In this document: positions 17,313-28,200 of the stretch, piece by piece | Numbering within the stretch: position 1 is the first letter of the stretch | Layout of the letters: each line of letters starts with the position of its first letter | NCBI GenBank assembly: GCA_031363055.1 | Contig: JANLTP010000095.1 | Span: 1 to 64,000 of the forward strand | Length of the DNA: 64,000 nucleotides | DNA from: JANLTP01 sp031363055 | Lineage (GTDB): Bacteria; Pseudomonadota; Gammaproteobacteria; Burkholderiales; Burkholderiaceae_E | Direction of reading: 5' to 3' | The notes under the pieces: model-generated | Databases searched by the model: none | What the model saw: only the letters and a program-made list of their open reading frames with translations | What the model was told of the DNA's origin: nothing | Translations under genes and position numbers: made by a program

Positions 17313-17416
17313 CGCGAATGGTGCTTGCTTCGGCCAGGAGCGGGCCGGTACAAATGCCTCCGCGAATGGTGCCTGATTCGGCCAGGAGCGGTCTGGTGCA
17401 AATGCCTCCGCGAATG
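17313..17416. repeat. 48-bp direct duplication plus partial third copy
   Basis: Unit one is 17313-17360, unit two 17361-17408, and the first eight bases (CGCGAATG) recur at 17409-17416. The core CGGCCAGGAGCGGGCCGG (17331-17348, 17379-17396 with changes) appears as its reverse complement at 17474-17491, so the element can also pair with itself. Confidence 0.85.
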
Positions 17417-17585
17417 TCCTCCGCCTCGGCCGTTTCGGCCGACGCTCCCCCTTGATTTCGCTGCGGCATTCACACCAGCCCGCTCCTGGCTGACACTGTG
17501 CTTGGTTGAGGTTTTATGCATGTCGGCGGCGGTGCCGGTTACGGCGTGCTCGCCTCTCAACGTTACGTCCCTGCACACTGGTGCC

Positions 17586-17720
17586 AGATCAGGCTGGCGG
17601 GGTGCTTGACGTAGCGGCATCAAGGAGGAGGCCGAAGGCCGGGGGACAGCCGCGTAGTCAAGCACGCTGTCGGCCTGATCCTACGCAAACAAAGCCAAGC
17701 ACCCCGTCGGCCTGATCCTA
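17586..17720. repeat. Imperfect inverted repeat with an extra copy (REP-like)
   Basis: The left arm around 17588-17618 pairs with the right arm at 17649-17679 (24 of 31 positions by hand alignment), which would form a long hairpin with a GC-rich loop. A second right-arm copy at 17697-17720 matches the left arm better over its shorter length (about 19 of 21). The right-arm copies are roughly 37 bp apart and a further degenerate copy may follow to about 17757. Confidence 0.7.
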
Positions 17721-17841
17721 AGCAAACATACCCAAGCGCGCCAACGACATGATCCTGCAACCGCGAAGGATCGTCAGATCAACTGCATTCGGCGCGTCCA
17801 TAATGTCGTGCGCAATTGTGTGAATGATGCGAGCAAGAAGT

Positions 17842-17882
17842 AACGCACGAGATCTAGCGCACGAGATCTAACGAACAAGTCT
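17842..17882. repeat. Three 14-bp tandem units upstream of the SDR gene
   Basis: Units at 17842-17855 and 17856-17869 share CGCACGAGATCT; a degenerate third unit runs 17870-17882. The repeat ends immediately before the SDR ribosome-binding site (CAGGAG, 17883-17888), so copy changes would alter the leader rather than the gene. Confidence 0.75.
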
Positions 17883-17894
17883 GCAGGAGTTCTT

Positions 17895-18656
17895 ATGGCT
17901 GCCACTGGCATCGATCACGACCAAACTTCTCGCTCGCGCGGTGTCGCCGTGGTGACGGGCGCGAGCGCTGGTATCGGCAAGGTTATTTGCGAACACTTGC
18001 TGCGCGACGGCTATCAGGTGGTGGCGCTGGCGCGGCGAGCGACCGACATAACGCATCCGAAGTTGCATAGCGTTTGCGTCGACTTGAGCGATCGGCAGGC
18101 GACCGCCAAGGTGGCCGCCGAGATTGCACAGCGGTTCGAGATCGGTACGGTCATTCATAACGCTGGTGTTATTCGGGCTGCACTGCTGGCTGATGTCAAG
18201 CTTGAAGACCTCGACATGCTGCTCGATCTGCATCTGGGCGGCGCCATTCAGTTGCTGCAGGCGGCCCTGCCGTCGATGCGTCGCCGCAGGTTCGGCCGGG
18301 TGGTACTGATGTCTTCGCGGGCCGCGCTCGGACTCGCTACCCGAACCAGTTACTCGGCCACCAAGGCCGGCATGCTCGGCATGGCGCGCACCTGGGCACT
18401 TGAATTGGCGCCTGATGGCATTACCGTTAATGTCGTGGCGCCGGGGCCGATTCGCACCGACATGTTTTACGACGTCATTGACAAAGGCAGCGAGAAGGAA
18501 CGACAGATCGCCGCGTCGGTTCCGGTCAAGCGGCTCGGTGAAAGCGAAGACGTTGCGCGTGCAGTCGATTTTTTTATCCATCCGGGCAGTGGTTTTGTGA
18601 CCGGGCAGGTGCTCTATGTTTGTGGCGGCACCAGCGTGGGTAGCCTGACCTTGTAG
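17895..18656 (+). CDS. Short-chain dehydrogenase/reductase
   Basis: A classical SDR of 253 residues. It has a Rossmann glycine motif VVTGASAGIGKVI (about residues 18-31), VIHNAGVIRAA, catalytic Ser in VVLMSSRAALG, Tyr-x3-Lys in SYSATKAGMLG, and APGPIRTDMF. The C-terminal FVTGQVLYVCGG is the usual SDR end, most like FabG-type reductases. The start is supported by CAGGAG seven bases upstream. The fold indicates an NAD(P)(H)-dependent oxidoreductase of a small alcohol or ketone. The substrate cannot be named, and neighbours give no pathway. Confidence 0.92.
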   Translation: MAATGIDHDQTSRSRGVAVVTGASAGIGKVICEHLLRDGYQVVALARRATDITHPKLHSVCVDLSDRQATAKVAAEIAQRFEIGTVIHNAGVIRAALLADVKLEDLDMLLDLHLGGAIQLLQAALPSMRRRRFGRVVLMSSRAALGLATRTSYSATKAGMLGMARTWALELAPDGITVNVVAPGPIRTDMFYDVIDKGSEKERQIAASVPVKRLGESEDVARAVDFFIHPGSGFVTGQVLYVCGGTSVGSLTL

Positions 18657-18742
18657 ACGCGGCCCGGCAAGGGACGCTTGAAATCGGCGGCATGTGCCCA
18701 ATCTTCTCTACATCTCCCCGCTGGGGTATCGAGAGGGCCTTC

Positions 18743-19069
18743 ATGATTGCTCATCAGAGTTCCCATGTCACTGACCGTCACGCGGTCATTTTGCCGCTGG
18801 CCGCAATGTTGCAAAAGCTTGAAATGAGCGCCGTCCCGGTCGACCCCGCGCAGTATCGTTCGGTTGCCAATCGTCTGGCCACCGTATTGGCCAGCATACC
18901 GTTGGATGCGAAGATCGACCAGATTCTGAGCGCTTATCCCAGTGCGGCCGAGCTCTACGAAAACATCCAGTACGAACATGCGGGTCTGTGCCGGTCGCCG
19001 CTTGAAGCGTCAGTCAGCTCCGAGCAGTTCACTCGCAAAATGCTCGCGCAATTTCACTCGCGCGTTTGA
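18743..19069 (+). CDS. Hypothetical protein, 108 residues
   Basis: Not recognised. The ATG at 18743 follows a GAGAGGG sequence at 18731-18737; an earlier start at 18692 would overlap a segment with no ribosome-binding site. The product is soluble, mostly helical in appearance, and has no signal peptide or metal motif. It contains PLDAKIDQILSAYPSAAELYENI, which faintly recalls DUF1858-type helices, but not well enough for a call. It lies between the SDR and the giant surface-protein gene, with 216 bp before the latter, so any operon relation is uncertain. Confidence 0.55.
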   Translation: MIAHQSSHVTDRHAVILPLAAMLQKLEMSAVPVDPAQYRSVANRLATVLASIPLDAKIDQILSAYPSAAELYENIQYEHAGLCRSPLEASVSSEQFTRKMLAQFHSRV

Positions 19070-19082
19070 ACCCGCGCGATGC

Positions 19083-19126
19083 CATTGTTCGGGATACAAC
19101 ACCAGCATTGTTCGGGATACAACACC
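19083..19126. repeat. 21-bp direct duplication upstream of the giant gene
   Basis: CATTGTTCGGGATACAACACC occurs exactly twice, at 19083-19103 and 19106-19126 (period 23 bp), in the 216-bp leader before the 4131-codon gene. Confidence 0.95.
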
Positions 19127-19285
19127 CGATCGACGCAATTCCTGGCCCGACCGGAGGCTACCTGACGCGCTGATTGTGTGATGTGCGCTGAAGTTCGTCT
19201 GTGCATCAGATTCCTGGTGTGCGACGTGCGATGAACGGTCTCGAGCGGTGGCCTCTGAAAGGCAGCGAGCGGATACAGTGTTCTC

Positions 19286-22200
19286 ATGTCCCAGAACCGC
19301 ACTCGCCGGCCGGTGTGTGAGGCGCTTGAACCACGCATTCTGTACTCGGCCGACCTTGCTCCCCTAAGCGCCAATCTATCCGCAGCGATGTCGGTTGCCG
19401 CACCTGTCTGGCAGGAAGCGTCGACTGCACAGTCTGCACCGGGATCGCAGTCAGCGACAGCGTCCCAGTCAGCATCGGCGCAGCGCTCGTCCGAAAAGCT
19501 GGCCGAGTCGAATACCGTTGAACTTGCGGTGATCGATACCGCAGTCGCGGGCGCCGAAGCGCTGATCACCGATATCGAACGCCAACAACAAGCGGGCCGC
19601 GCAATCATCGTTGTCGAAGTCGGTACAGGTGATGACGGCATCGAGGCAGTCTCCCATGCGCTGGCCAATTTGTACGCGCAGGGCAACTCGGTATCGGCCA
19701 TCCATCTGATCGGTCATGGTGATGCCAACGGCACCAATCTCGGCGCAACCCGTATCGATATGGCTGCCTTGCGCAGCCGCTCGCTGGAGTTTGCGAACTG
19801 GGCGCCAGTGCTGACGGCCGATGCGGACTTGTTGCTCTACGGTTGCGATATTGCTGGCACTGATGCGGGCCAGTTTTTCGTCAAGGGATTGGCACAACTC
19901 ACCGGTGCCGATGTGGCTGCCAGTGATGATCTGACCGGCTCTGCGCGTTTGGGCGGCGACTGGACGCTGGAGTACCAGAGTGGGCACATCGAGGCATCGG
20001 TAGCGATCTCCGAGCCGACCCAGCAGACCTGGCACCATGTGCTGGCAACGTTCACCGTCACGAACAGTAACGACGCCGGTGCTGGTTCGTTGCGTCAGGC
20101 GATCACCGACGCCAACGCGGCCGGCGGCGCCGATGTCATCAACTTCAACATCGCCGGCACCGGCGTGCACACGATCAATTTGACTGCGGCCTTACCGACC
20201 ATTACTGGTGCACTCGTCATCGATGCCACCAGCGATGACAGCTTTGCCGTCAATGGCAATGCGCCTGCGATCGTGCTCAATGGCGCCGGCGCAGGCAGTG
20301 GCGTCAGCGGCCTGAGTCTGTCGGCCAGTGCCGATAACGTCGTCATTCGCGGTCTGGTGATCAATCGGTTTGACGGCTGGGGCATCGAAGCCAGCGGCAC
20401 GGCCGGCGATCAGGTCGATAACCTGACGATTGCCGGCAATTACATCGGCACTGACGCGACCGGCCTCATCGCTGCCGGTAACAACAGCGATGGCATCGGT
20501 CTGTATTACGTCACCAACTCGACGATCGGTGGCCTGACTGCGGCTGACCGCAATCTGATCGCGGGCAACGGCACCACAGGCGGCTATACCGGCGGCGTCA
20601 ATGTCGGCACCGGCTCGACCAATGTGCAGATCCAGGGGAACTACATTGGACTGGGTGCCGATGGCAATACCGCGCTCGGTAACGCCAGCTATGGCGTTTT
20701 ACTCGATGGTGGCGCATCGAACAATCGGGTCGGGGGCACCGCGCCGACCAGTGCCAATCGTATTGCCGCGACCAGCAACGGCGCTGGTGTGGAAATCAAC
20801 AATATCGGTGGCGCCAGCCTGGGCAATGCCGTGCTAGGCAACAGCATTTATGGCAACGCCGGTCTCGGCATTGACCTTGGCAACGCCGGCGCCGATGGCG
20901 TCACCGGCAATGATCTGACCGATGCCGACAGCGGTGGCAACGGCCTGCTCAATTTTCCGGTACTCAGGAGTGCAACCACCTCGGCCGGTAGCACGACGGT
21001 AACGGGTAGCTTGAGTGGTGTGGCCGCAACGCCGTTTCGCGTTGAATTCTTTAGTAGCCCGGCGGGCAGCGGCGACGCCGAAGGCTACGGCGAGGCGCGC
21101 GTCTATCTGGGTGCAACCTCAGTCACTACGGACGCCAGCGGCAGGGCAAGTTTCGCGCAGGTACTGTCTGGCGTCAGTCTGGCCACCGGTACCCTGGTGA
21201 CTGCCACTGCGACCATCGATCTGGGCGCAGGCGTGTATGGCGCCACGTCGGAGTTTGCCGGCAACATTCTGGCCAATCTGTCTGACCGCATGATCACCGG
21301 CAGCTATGTTGGCAATGGGGTTGATAACCGGCAGATCGCAGGTCTCGGATTTCGACCAGAGGTGGTTATCGTATTGCCTGGTGACGGGGTCGCTGCCTAT
21401 CTTCGGACGTCGGCGATGCTGGGTGATGCGTCCAAAGCCCTGACTGGAACGACGGCCTTGCAAGCGAACCGCATCCAGTCGCTCAGCGGTGACGGCTTTT
21501 CGGTCGGCACCAACGTCGCCGTCAATTCGGCGGGCCAGACCTATCATTGGATTGCCTTCGGGGCGGGCGCCGATATTGATGTCGGCAGCTACACAGGCAA
21601 TGGCTCCGGGCAAACAGTTTCGATGCTGGGATTCAGCCCCGAGTTGGTCTGGGCCTTGCCGAATAGCGCGCAATCGACGCGCTGGGAATCGTCGTTATCG
21701 AGTTCCAGCTTCGACTTTAATACCAATGTTTTTGGCGCAGCCGGCTTCACGGGTTTCACCGCCGACGGCTTTAGCGTTGACGGATCGGCGCCGGTCAATG
21801 AGAGCGGCACGACCAACTATTACGTGGCCTGGAACCAGAGCGCGAGTTATTTCAGGCTGGCGACTTACACGGGTAACGGTCTCGACGATCGCAATATCGC
21901 TGGAGTTGGCTTCGAGCCGCAGATTGTGTTCACGCGTCAGACGTCGGGGACTAACTTCGTTGATCTGAAGACCGAGTCAACCGGCGTGAATGTGGACGCT
22001 ACGGGCGGATTCGGGACTTTCGGACAGACCTACGCCGGCTACATTCAGGCAATCCAGCCCGACGGATTCCAGGTCAGCCAAGACGCCGACGTCAATGGCA
22101 ATGGATTGACCTACGCCTACTTCGCGTTCCAGCAAAATGATTCACCGTTGATTGCCAATACGGTACCGGGCGCGCAGGCGACCAATGAAGATACTGCGAA

Positions 22201-25200
22201 AGTGTTCTCGGTGGCCAATGGCAACCGGATTGCGATTACTGACCTCGATGCCGGTGGCGCCAACAACGAAATTACCTTGAGCGTCACGCAGGGCACACTG
22301 ACTCTGGCCAGCACGACGGGCTTGAGCTTCACCGTTGGCGATGGCGTGTCGGATACCTCGATGACCTTGCGCGGAACGGCTGCCGCGATCAACATTGCGC
22401 TCGATGGCCTGAGTTACAGTCCGGTCGCCAATTACAACGGCGGCGCGACCCTGACGCTCATGAGCAAGGACTCGATGCTGCTGAGTCTGAATATTGATGC
22501 TGCGTTGGCCGGTCGATACGAATTCAGCGGTAACGCTAATGACACCGGCCCGGGCGGCGCGCAAAACGGCGTGCTGGTCGATAACGCAGGCTTCGTCATT
22601 GATCCGACGCGTGGACCGGTGCTCAGTCTTGATGGCAGCGGCGACTATGTGCGCGTTACTGGCACCTATTCGAATCCGACCGAGATCAGTATTGGCGGCT
22701 GGGTCAATCTGACATCAGTGGTCGGTCGCGGCGAATTCATCAGCTTGAGCGATCGGGTTCATATTGCGCTCGATCAGTCCGGCATCGGCGTCAAGGGTTC
22801 CATTCAAATCGGACCCGGCACCTGGTTCGATCTCGCCTCGAATCAATATATCGCGGCAACCGGCTGGCATCACGTGATGTACACCTATAGCGATACCAAC
22901 AATCTGCATACGCTCTATATTGATGGCGCGGTCGTCGCTTCTGCAATCAATAACAATTCGATTTACTGGACCGGCGCCGGCGATACCTACTTCGGCGCGC
23001 ATCCGTCGAACACGTCCTTCTCGAATGCCCTGATTGACGACGTGCGGATCTACAGTCGCGTGTTGTCGCAGCGCGAGATCACCACGCTGGCTGGCGATCT
23101 GGCGATGACCGATACCGACACGGTGGCGATCACGGTCATTGCGGTCAACGACGCGCCGAGTGCGGTCGATAACGTCTATTCAGTCAACGAAGACACAACG
23201 CTGACTCAAAGCTGGTGGAACGCCGCCTGGACGCGCCAGAGCGTGATTACCCTGAGCGGCAATACCTTTTCGGGTGCAACTGCTTTGACGGATTTCCCGG
23301 TGCTGATCACCCTGAACAGTAGCAACATCGATTACAGCCTGACCCAGAACAACGGCCAGGATCTGCGCTTCTTCGATGCCGATGGCACCGCGCTGGCCTA
23401 CCAGATCGATCGCTGGAACGAATCGGGTGACTCGTTTGTCTGGGTGCGCGTGCCGCAGGTTGACACCTCCGGTACCGATACGATCACGATGTTCTACGGT
23501 AACGCGGCCGCTGTGGCTGGCGAGGACGCCGCGACCGTCTGGGGTAGTCACTACAGCGCCGTCTATCATTTGGGCGAGAACGGTGCCGTGATCGCCGACT
23601 CGAGCGCCAGCGCGTTCAGCGGCACCGCCACCAATGGTCCGACGTCGGCACCGGGTCAAATTGGCGGTGGCCAGCAACTCGATGGCGTCGACGACTACAT
23701 CAATCTGGGTTCTAACCGGTCCTTCGTCGATAACGTTAGCGGCACAACCGTGTCGGCCTGGCTGAATCCTACCAGCGTGACCGGGCCGCATGCTATCGCC
23801 AGCACCAGTATCAATAACGGCGGCGTGCCTACTGGCGCCTCGCGAGTGGCGCTCGAGCAGCTCGGTAGCGAGTTGCGCATCATCGTGCGGAGCGACGACC
23901 TCACCACCATGACGGTCGACACCGTCACGAGTCCACTGTCGATTGGCGCCTGGAGCTATGTGTCGGTGTCGGTCGATGCAGTGGCCGATACGGTCACTGT
24001 TTATGTCAATGGTGTTCAGCAGGCCACGACCTCTGCGGGGACGCTACCGGGTTCTTTATTTCCGAATAGTCCGTCGGTCTCGACTGCGCTGGGCGCCAGT
24101 GACGAGGGCGGCTCGGGCATCAACTTTGCTGGTCAGCTCGATGAAGTCCGCTTCGCGCGGGTGGCCCACAGCGACGCCTGGCAAAAGGCTGAATATCTGG
24201 TCATGACCAATGGCTTTGCCAGCGTCGGCGCGCCCAGCATCGGTCCCGCCACCAGTGGCGTACTCGCCAACGATTCTGACATTGACAGCACACGATTGAA
24301 CGCGGTGCTGGTCAGTGGACCCAGCCATGCCAGCAGCTTCGTGCTGAACGCGGACGGTACCTTCAGCTACACGCCGGTCGCCAACTACAGTGGTCCGGAT
24401 TTGTTCAGCTACTACGCGACCGACGGGTCGATGAACTCGGGTAACGCGAGTGTGATCATTACCGTCAATCCGATTAACGACGCGCCTGTGTTGACCTTGC
24501 CAGAGGGCAACAAGACGTTTAACGAAGGTGCAGCGGCCGTGATCGTTGATGGCAGCGCCACCGTGGTCGATGTTGACTTTACCGATTTCGACACAGGTAC
24601 GCTGACCTTCACATTGACTACCAATGCCAGTGCCAATGATCATCTTGAACTGCTGAACACCGGTATGGGCGCCGGACAAATTGGCGTCAGCGGCGCCAAT
24701 GTTTTCTATGGTGGCACCCTGATCGGAACACAGGCCGGTGGCATTGGCGCGGTACCGTTTTCAGTCAGCCTCAACGCGAGCGCGGATGCCAATGCGATCA
24801 AGGAAGTGATGCGCAACGTCCGCTTTTGGGTAGCAGGCACGGCACCGTCAACGTTGACGCGAACTGTCGACGTTGTTCTGACCGACGGCGACGGCGGCAC
24901 CAGCGCGGCCCTCTCCAAACAACTCTCGGTAGTGGCTGTGAACGATGCTCCAGTGATTACCAGCGACGGCGGCGGCGTTAGCGCGTCGATCAGCCGGGCC
25001 GAGAATGGCACTGCGGTGACGGTCGTCAGTTCGACTGACCCGGATGGCGGCACCGCGCTCTACAGTATTCTGGCTGGCGGCGATAGCGCCAAATTCACCA
25101 TCGACAGTTCGAGTGGCGCGTTAAGCTTCGCGACGGCACCGGATTTCGAGGCGCCGACCGACCTGGGTGGCGATAATGTTTATGACCTGACCGTCCAGGT

Positions 25201-28200
25201 CGACGACGGCGCCGGCGGTTTTGATACGCAGACGCTGGCAGTGACGGTGAACGATGTCTCGAACGCATTGGTTGTTACGACGATTTCAGACAGCAACGAC
25301 ACCGGTATGGGCGCCGCTTTTACCGCCGAGCAGCTCAACGCCAATCGGGGTGCCGATAACGCCATCTCATTGCGCGAAGCCATCCTTGCTGCCAACAATA
25401 TGTCGGGCCTGGACACCATATCATTCAATATTGCCGGTGCGGGCGTGCATACGATTACGGTCGGCGCGACCGGTCTTCCTGGCCTGGTCGACGCAGTGTT
25501 GATCGACGGCTGGAGCGATCCAAATTACCTCGGTACACCCGTTGTTGAGTTGAATGGCAATAACGCCGGTAGTTTTGTCAGCGGCCTGACTCTGGATGCT
25601 GGTAGCAGTGGCAGTACGGTTCGCGGTTTGATCATCAATCGCTTCACGGCCAGCGGTATCCAGATCAGCAACTCGAACAATCAAACCCTGCAAGGTAACT
25701 GGATCGGCCTGGACTCGACAGGCAGCGGCGTTTCGGCCAATGCTGATAACGGCGTGTTCGTGACACTGAGCAGTGGCAACCAGATCGGTGGCAATTCTGC
25801 TGCCGAGCGTAACGTCATCTCCGGTAACACCAATCGCGGCATCTACTTTCTTGATGTTGCCAACAGCACCATCAGCGGCAACTACGTCGGTACCGATGTC
25901 AGTGGCACCCTTGATTTGAACGGCAGCGTCGCTGATCTTAATCAGTCGGGCATTGTGCTGAGTACCGGCTCGACGAACAATCTCGTAGGCGGCCTGGCGG
26001 CGGGTGAACGAAACGTCGTCTCCGGTAACAATCACTTCGGTATCGAAGTTCAATTTGCGACCTCGCAGAACAATCTGTTCGAGGGCAACTATATCGGTAC
26101 CACCGCCAATGGCATGACGGCACTGGGCAACACCAGCGGCGGCTTCTCGTTCTGGGGTAGCGGTACGGGCAATGTACTGGGTGGATCGATTGCCGGTGCC
26201 GGCAACCTCATATCAGGCAACAACGGTATCGGCGTGCTGGTCGGCAACGCAGCGAACGCGGCCATCATCTACGGCAACACAATCGGACTTGGCGCTGATG
26301 GCATGACCTCGTTGGGTAACGCCAATCAGGGTGTGCTGATCGATAGTGGCTCGACCAGTACGCTGGTGGGCGGAACGGCAGCGGGTGTCGGCAACTTGCT
26401 GTCGGGCAACGGCGCCAGCGGCGTCGAGATCGCGGGCGCCAGTACCGTTGGCAATGCCGTATTGGGCAATCGAATTTTTGGCAATGGCGGAATCGGCATC
26501 GATCTGCTCGGTGGTGGCGTCACACTGAACGATGCGGGCGACTCGGATAGCGACGCCAATGATCTGCAGAACTTTCCGGTGCTCGCGAGCGTGCTGACCA
26601 ACGGCTCGCAGGTTGTTCTGCAAGGCCAACTGAACAGCACCGCCAACAGTTATTTCCGGCTCGAGTTCTTCGCGAACGCCTCAGCCGATGCAAGTGGCCA
26701 TGGCGAAGGACAAACCTATCTCGGATCGGTCAATGTCGTCACCGACGGCGCCGGCGACGCCTCGTTCAACACGACCATTAACACGGCGCTGGCCGGTGGT
26801 TCAGCAATCTCGGCTACCGCCACGCTCAGCAATGCCGGCTACAGCGCCTTTGGTTCCAGCTCGGAGTTTGCGCTGAACCACCTCGCCGTGGTGAACTCGG
26901 CTTCCGTTCTGGATACAGTGGCCAATCCGAGGCTACTCGACGAGGCCGAGAATTCACCGGCCCCAGTCGGCGCGGTGGGTACGCTGGTCGCTACCTTTGT
27001 GGACTTTGCAGCGCCGTCCGGACAGCTTGATAACGTCACCGATGCAGATGCAGGCGCCTTGCTGGGTATTGCAATCACCGCAGCCGATTCGAGCAATGGC
27101 ACCTGGTGGTATTCGCTGAATGGTGGCGGCTCCTGGCAGACTTTGGGATCGCCGAGCGCTGCAGCGTCGCGCCTACTGGCGGCGGACCCCGATAATCGCG
27201 TCTACTTTGAACCGACAGCCAACTTCAGTGGAACGATTGGATCGGCACTCACGTTTCGCGCCTGGGATCAGTCGACCGGTAGCGATGGTGGCAGCGCCGA
27301 CACCTCGGGCGTGTTGAGCGGCGGCGCGACCGCGTTTTCGACAGCGACCGACACGGCTGCCATCACCATCACTGCCGCTAACGTTCCACCGACGGCCGTT
27401 GCCGATTCGGCGACGGCACTCGAGGCCGGCGGGACTGCGAATTCGATTGCCGGAACTGACCCGGGCGGCAATGTGCTGGTCAATGATACCGACCCTGATG
27501 TCGGCGATACCCAGACCGTCATCGGGGTAGTTGCTGGAACGGCAGGCAGTGCGGTTGGCGGCGTCGCCAGCAATCTTGCCGGCGCCTTCGGTTCGATCAA
27601 TATCGCTGCCAATGGAGCCTACGTCTATACCGTTGATAACAGCAACCCGACGGTGCAGTCCTTGCGTACCGCCGCTGACACGCTGAACGACATATTTACG
27701 TACACAATGCGTGACACGGCTGGCGCGATCAGCACTGCGCAGATCACTGTGACCCTCCAGGGCGCCAATGACACACCGATCGATATCGCACTGGTCGGAA
27801 CCAGCACATCGAATCTGATCGTCAACGGCAGTTTTGAAATCAATACGGGCCTTGCGAACAACTCCTCGTTCGGCGCCGGCGTCACCGTGTCGGGCTGGAC
27901 CGCGATAGGCAGTGACGGCATCGAAGTCTGGAACAATTTCAACAACGCGGGCCCGCCGAACGCCAGTGATGGCATCACGAGGGTTGAACTCGATGTTCTG
28001 GGTCCAAGTGTCAACGGCATTGCCCAGAACGTTGCAACGAACGTCAATCAAGCTTATGTCCTGCGCTTCGATTTCTCAGGTCGAGCAGGCAATACCGATG
28101 TCATGGATGTCTACTGGCGCAGTAATCTGATCGGTACCATTACCCAGACCGTTGTCGGCTGGCAAACCTATTCGTTCACCGTCCTTGGCTCGGGCGGGAG

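Larger units (their letters stand above)
17297..17894. other. 598-bp intergenic region rich in direct and inverted repeats
   Basis: No credible gene lies between the glycosyltransferase and the SDR; frames that cross it are biased only because of repeats. It holds a duplicated 48-bp unit (17313-17416) whose core recurs inverted at 17474-17491, an inverted pair with about 31-bp arms (17586-17682) plus a further copy (17697-17720), and three 14-bp units just before the SDR start (17842-17882). This is the architecture of REP/BIME-like non-coding repeats. Confidence 0.7.

Noticed and set aside
17313..17416. CRISPR array
   Set aside because: Units are contiguous, without spacers, and only two copies exist; no cas genes are present. 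The same holds for the Thr/Gly repeats at 49140-49199.
17013..17609. 198-residue frame running over the glycosyltransferase end and the repeat region
   Set aside because: Its first part is a shadow of the glycosyltransferase, and its second part is translation of the 48-bp repeats.
27173..28051. Long minus-strand frames inside the giant gene
   Set aside because: They occur repeatedly opposite the repeat-rich coding frame, are rich in Arg/Gly/Asp without any family motif, and have no start signals.
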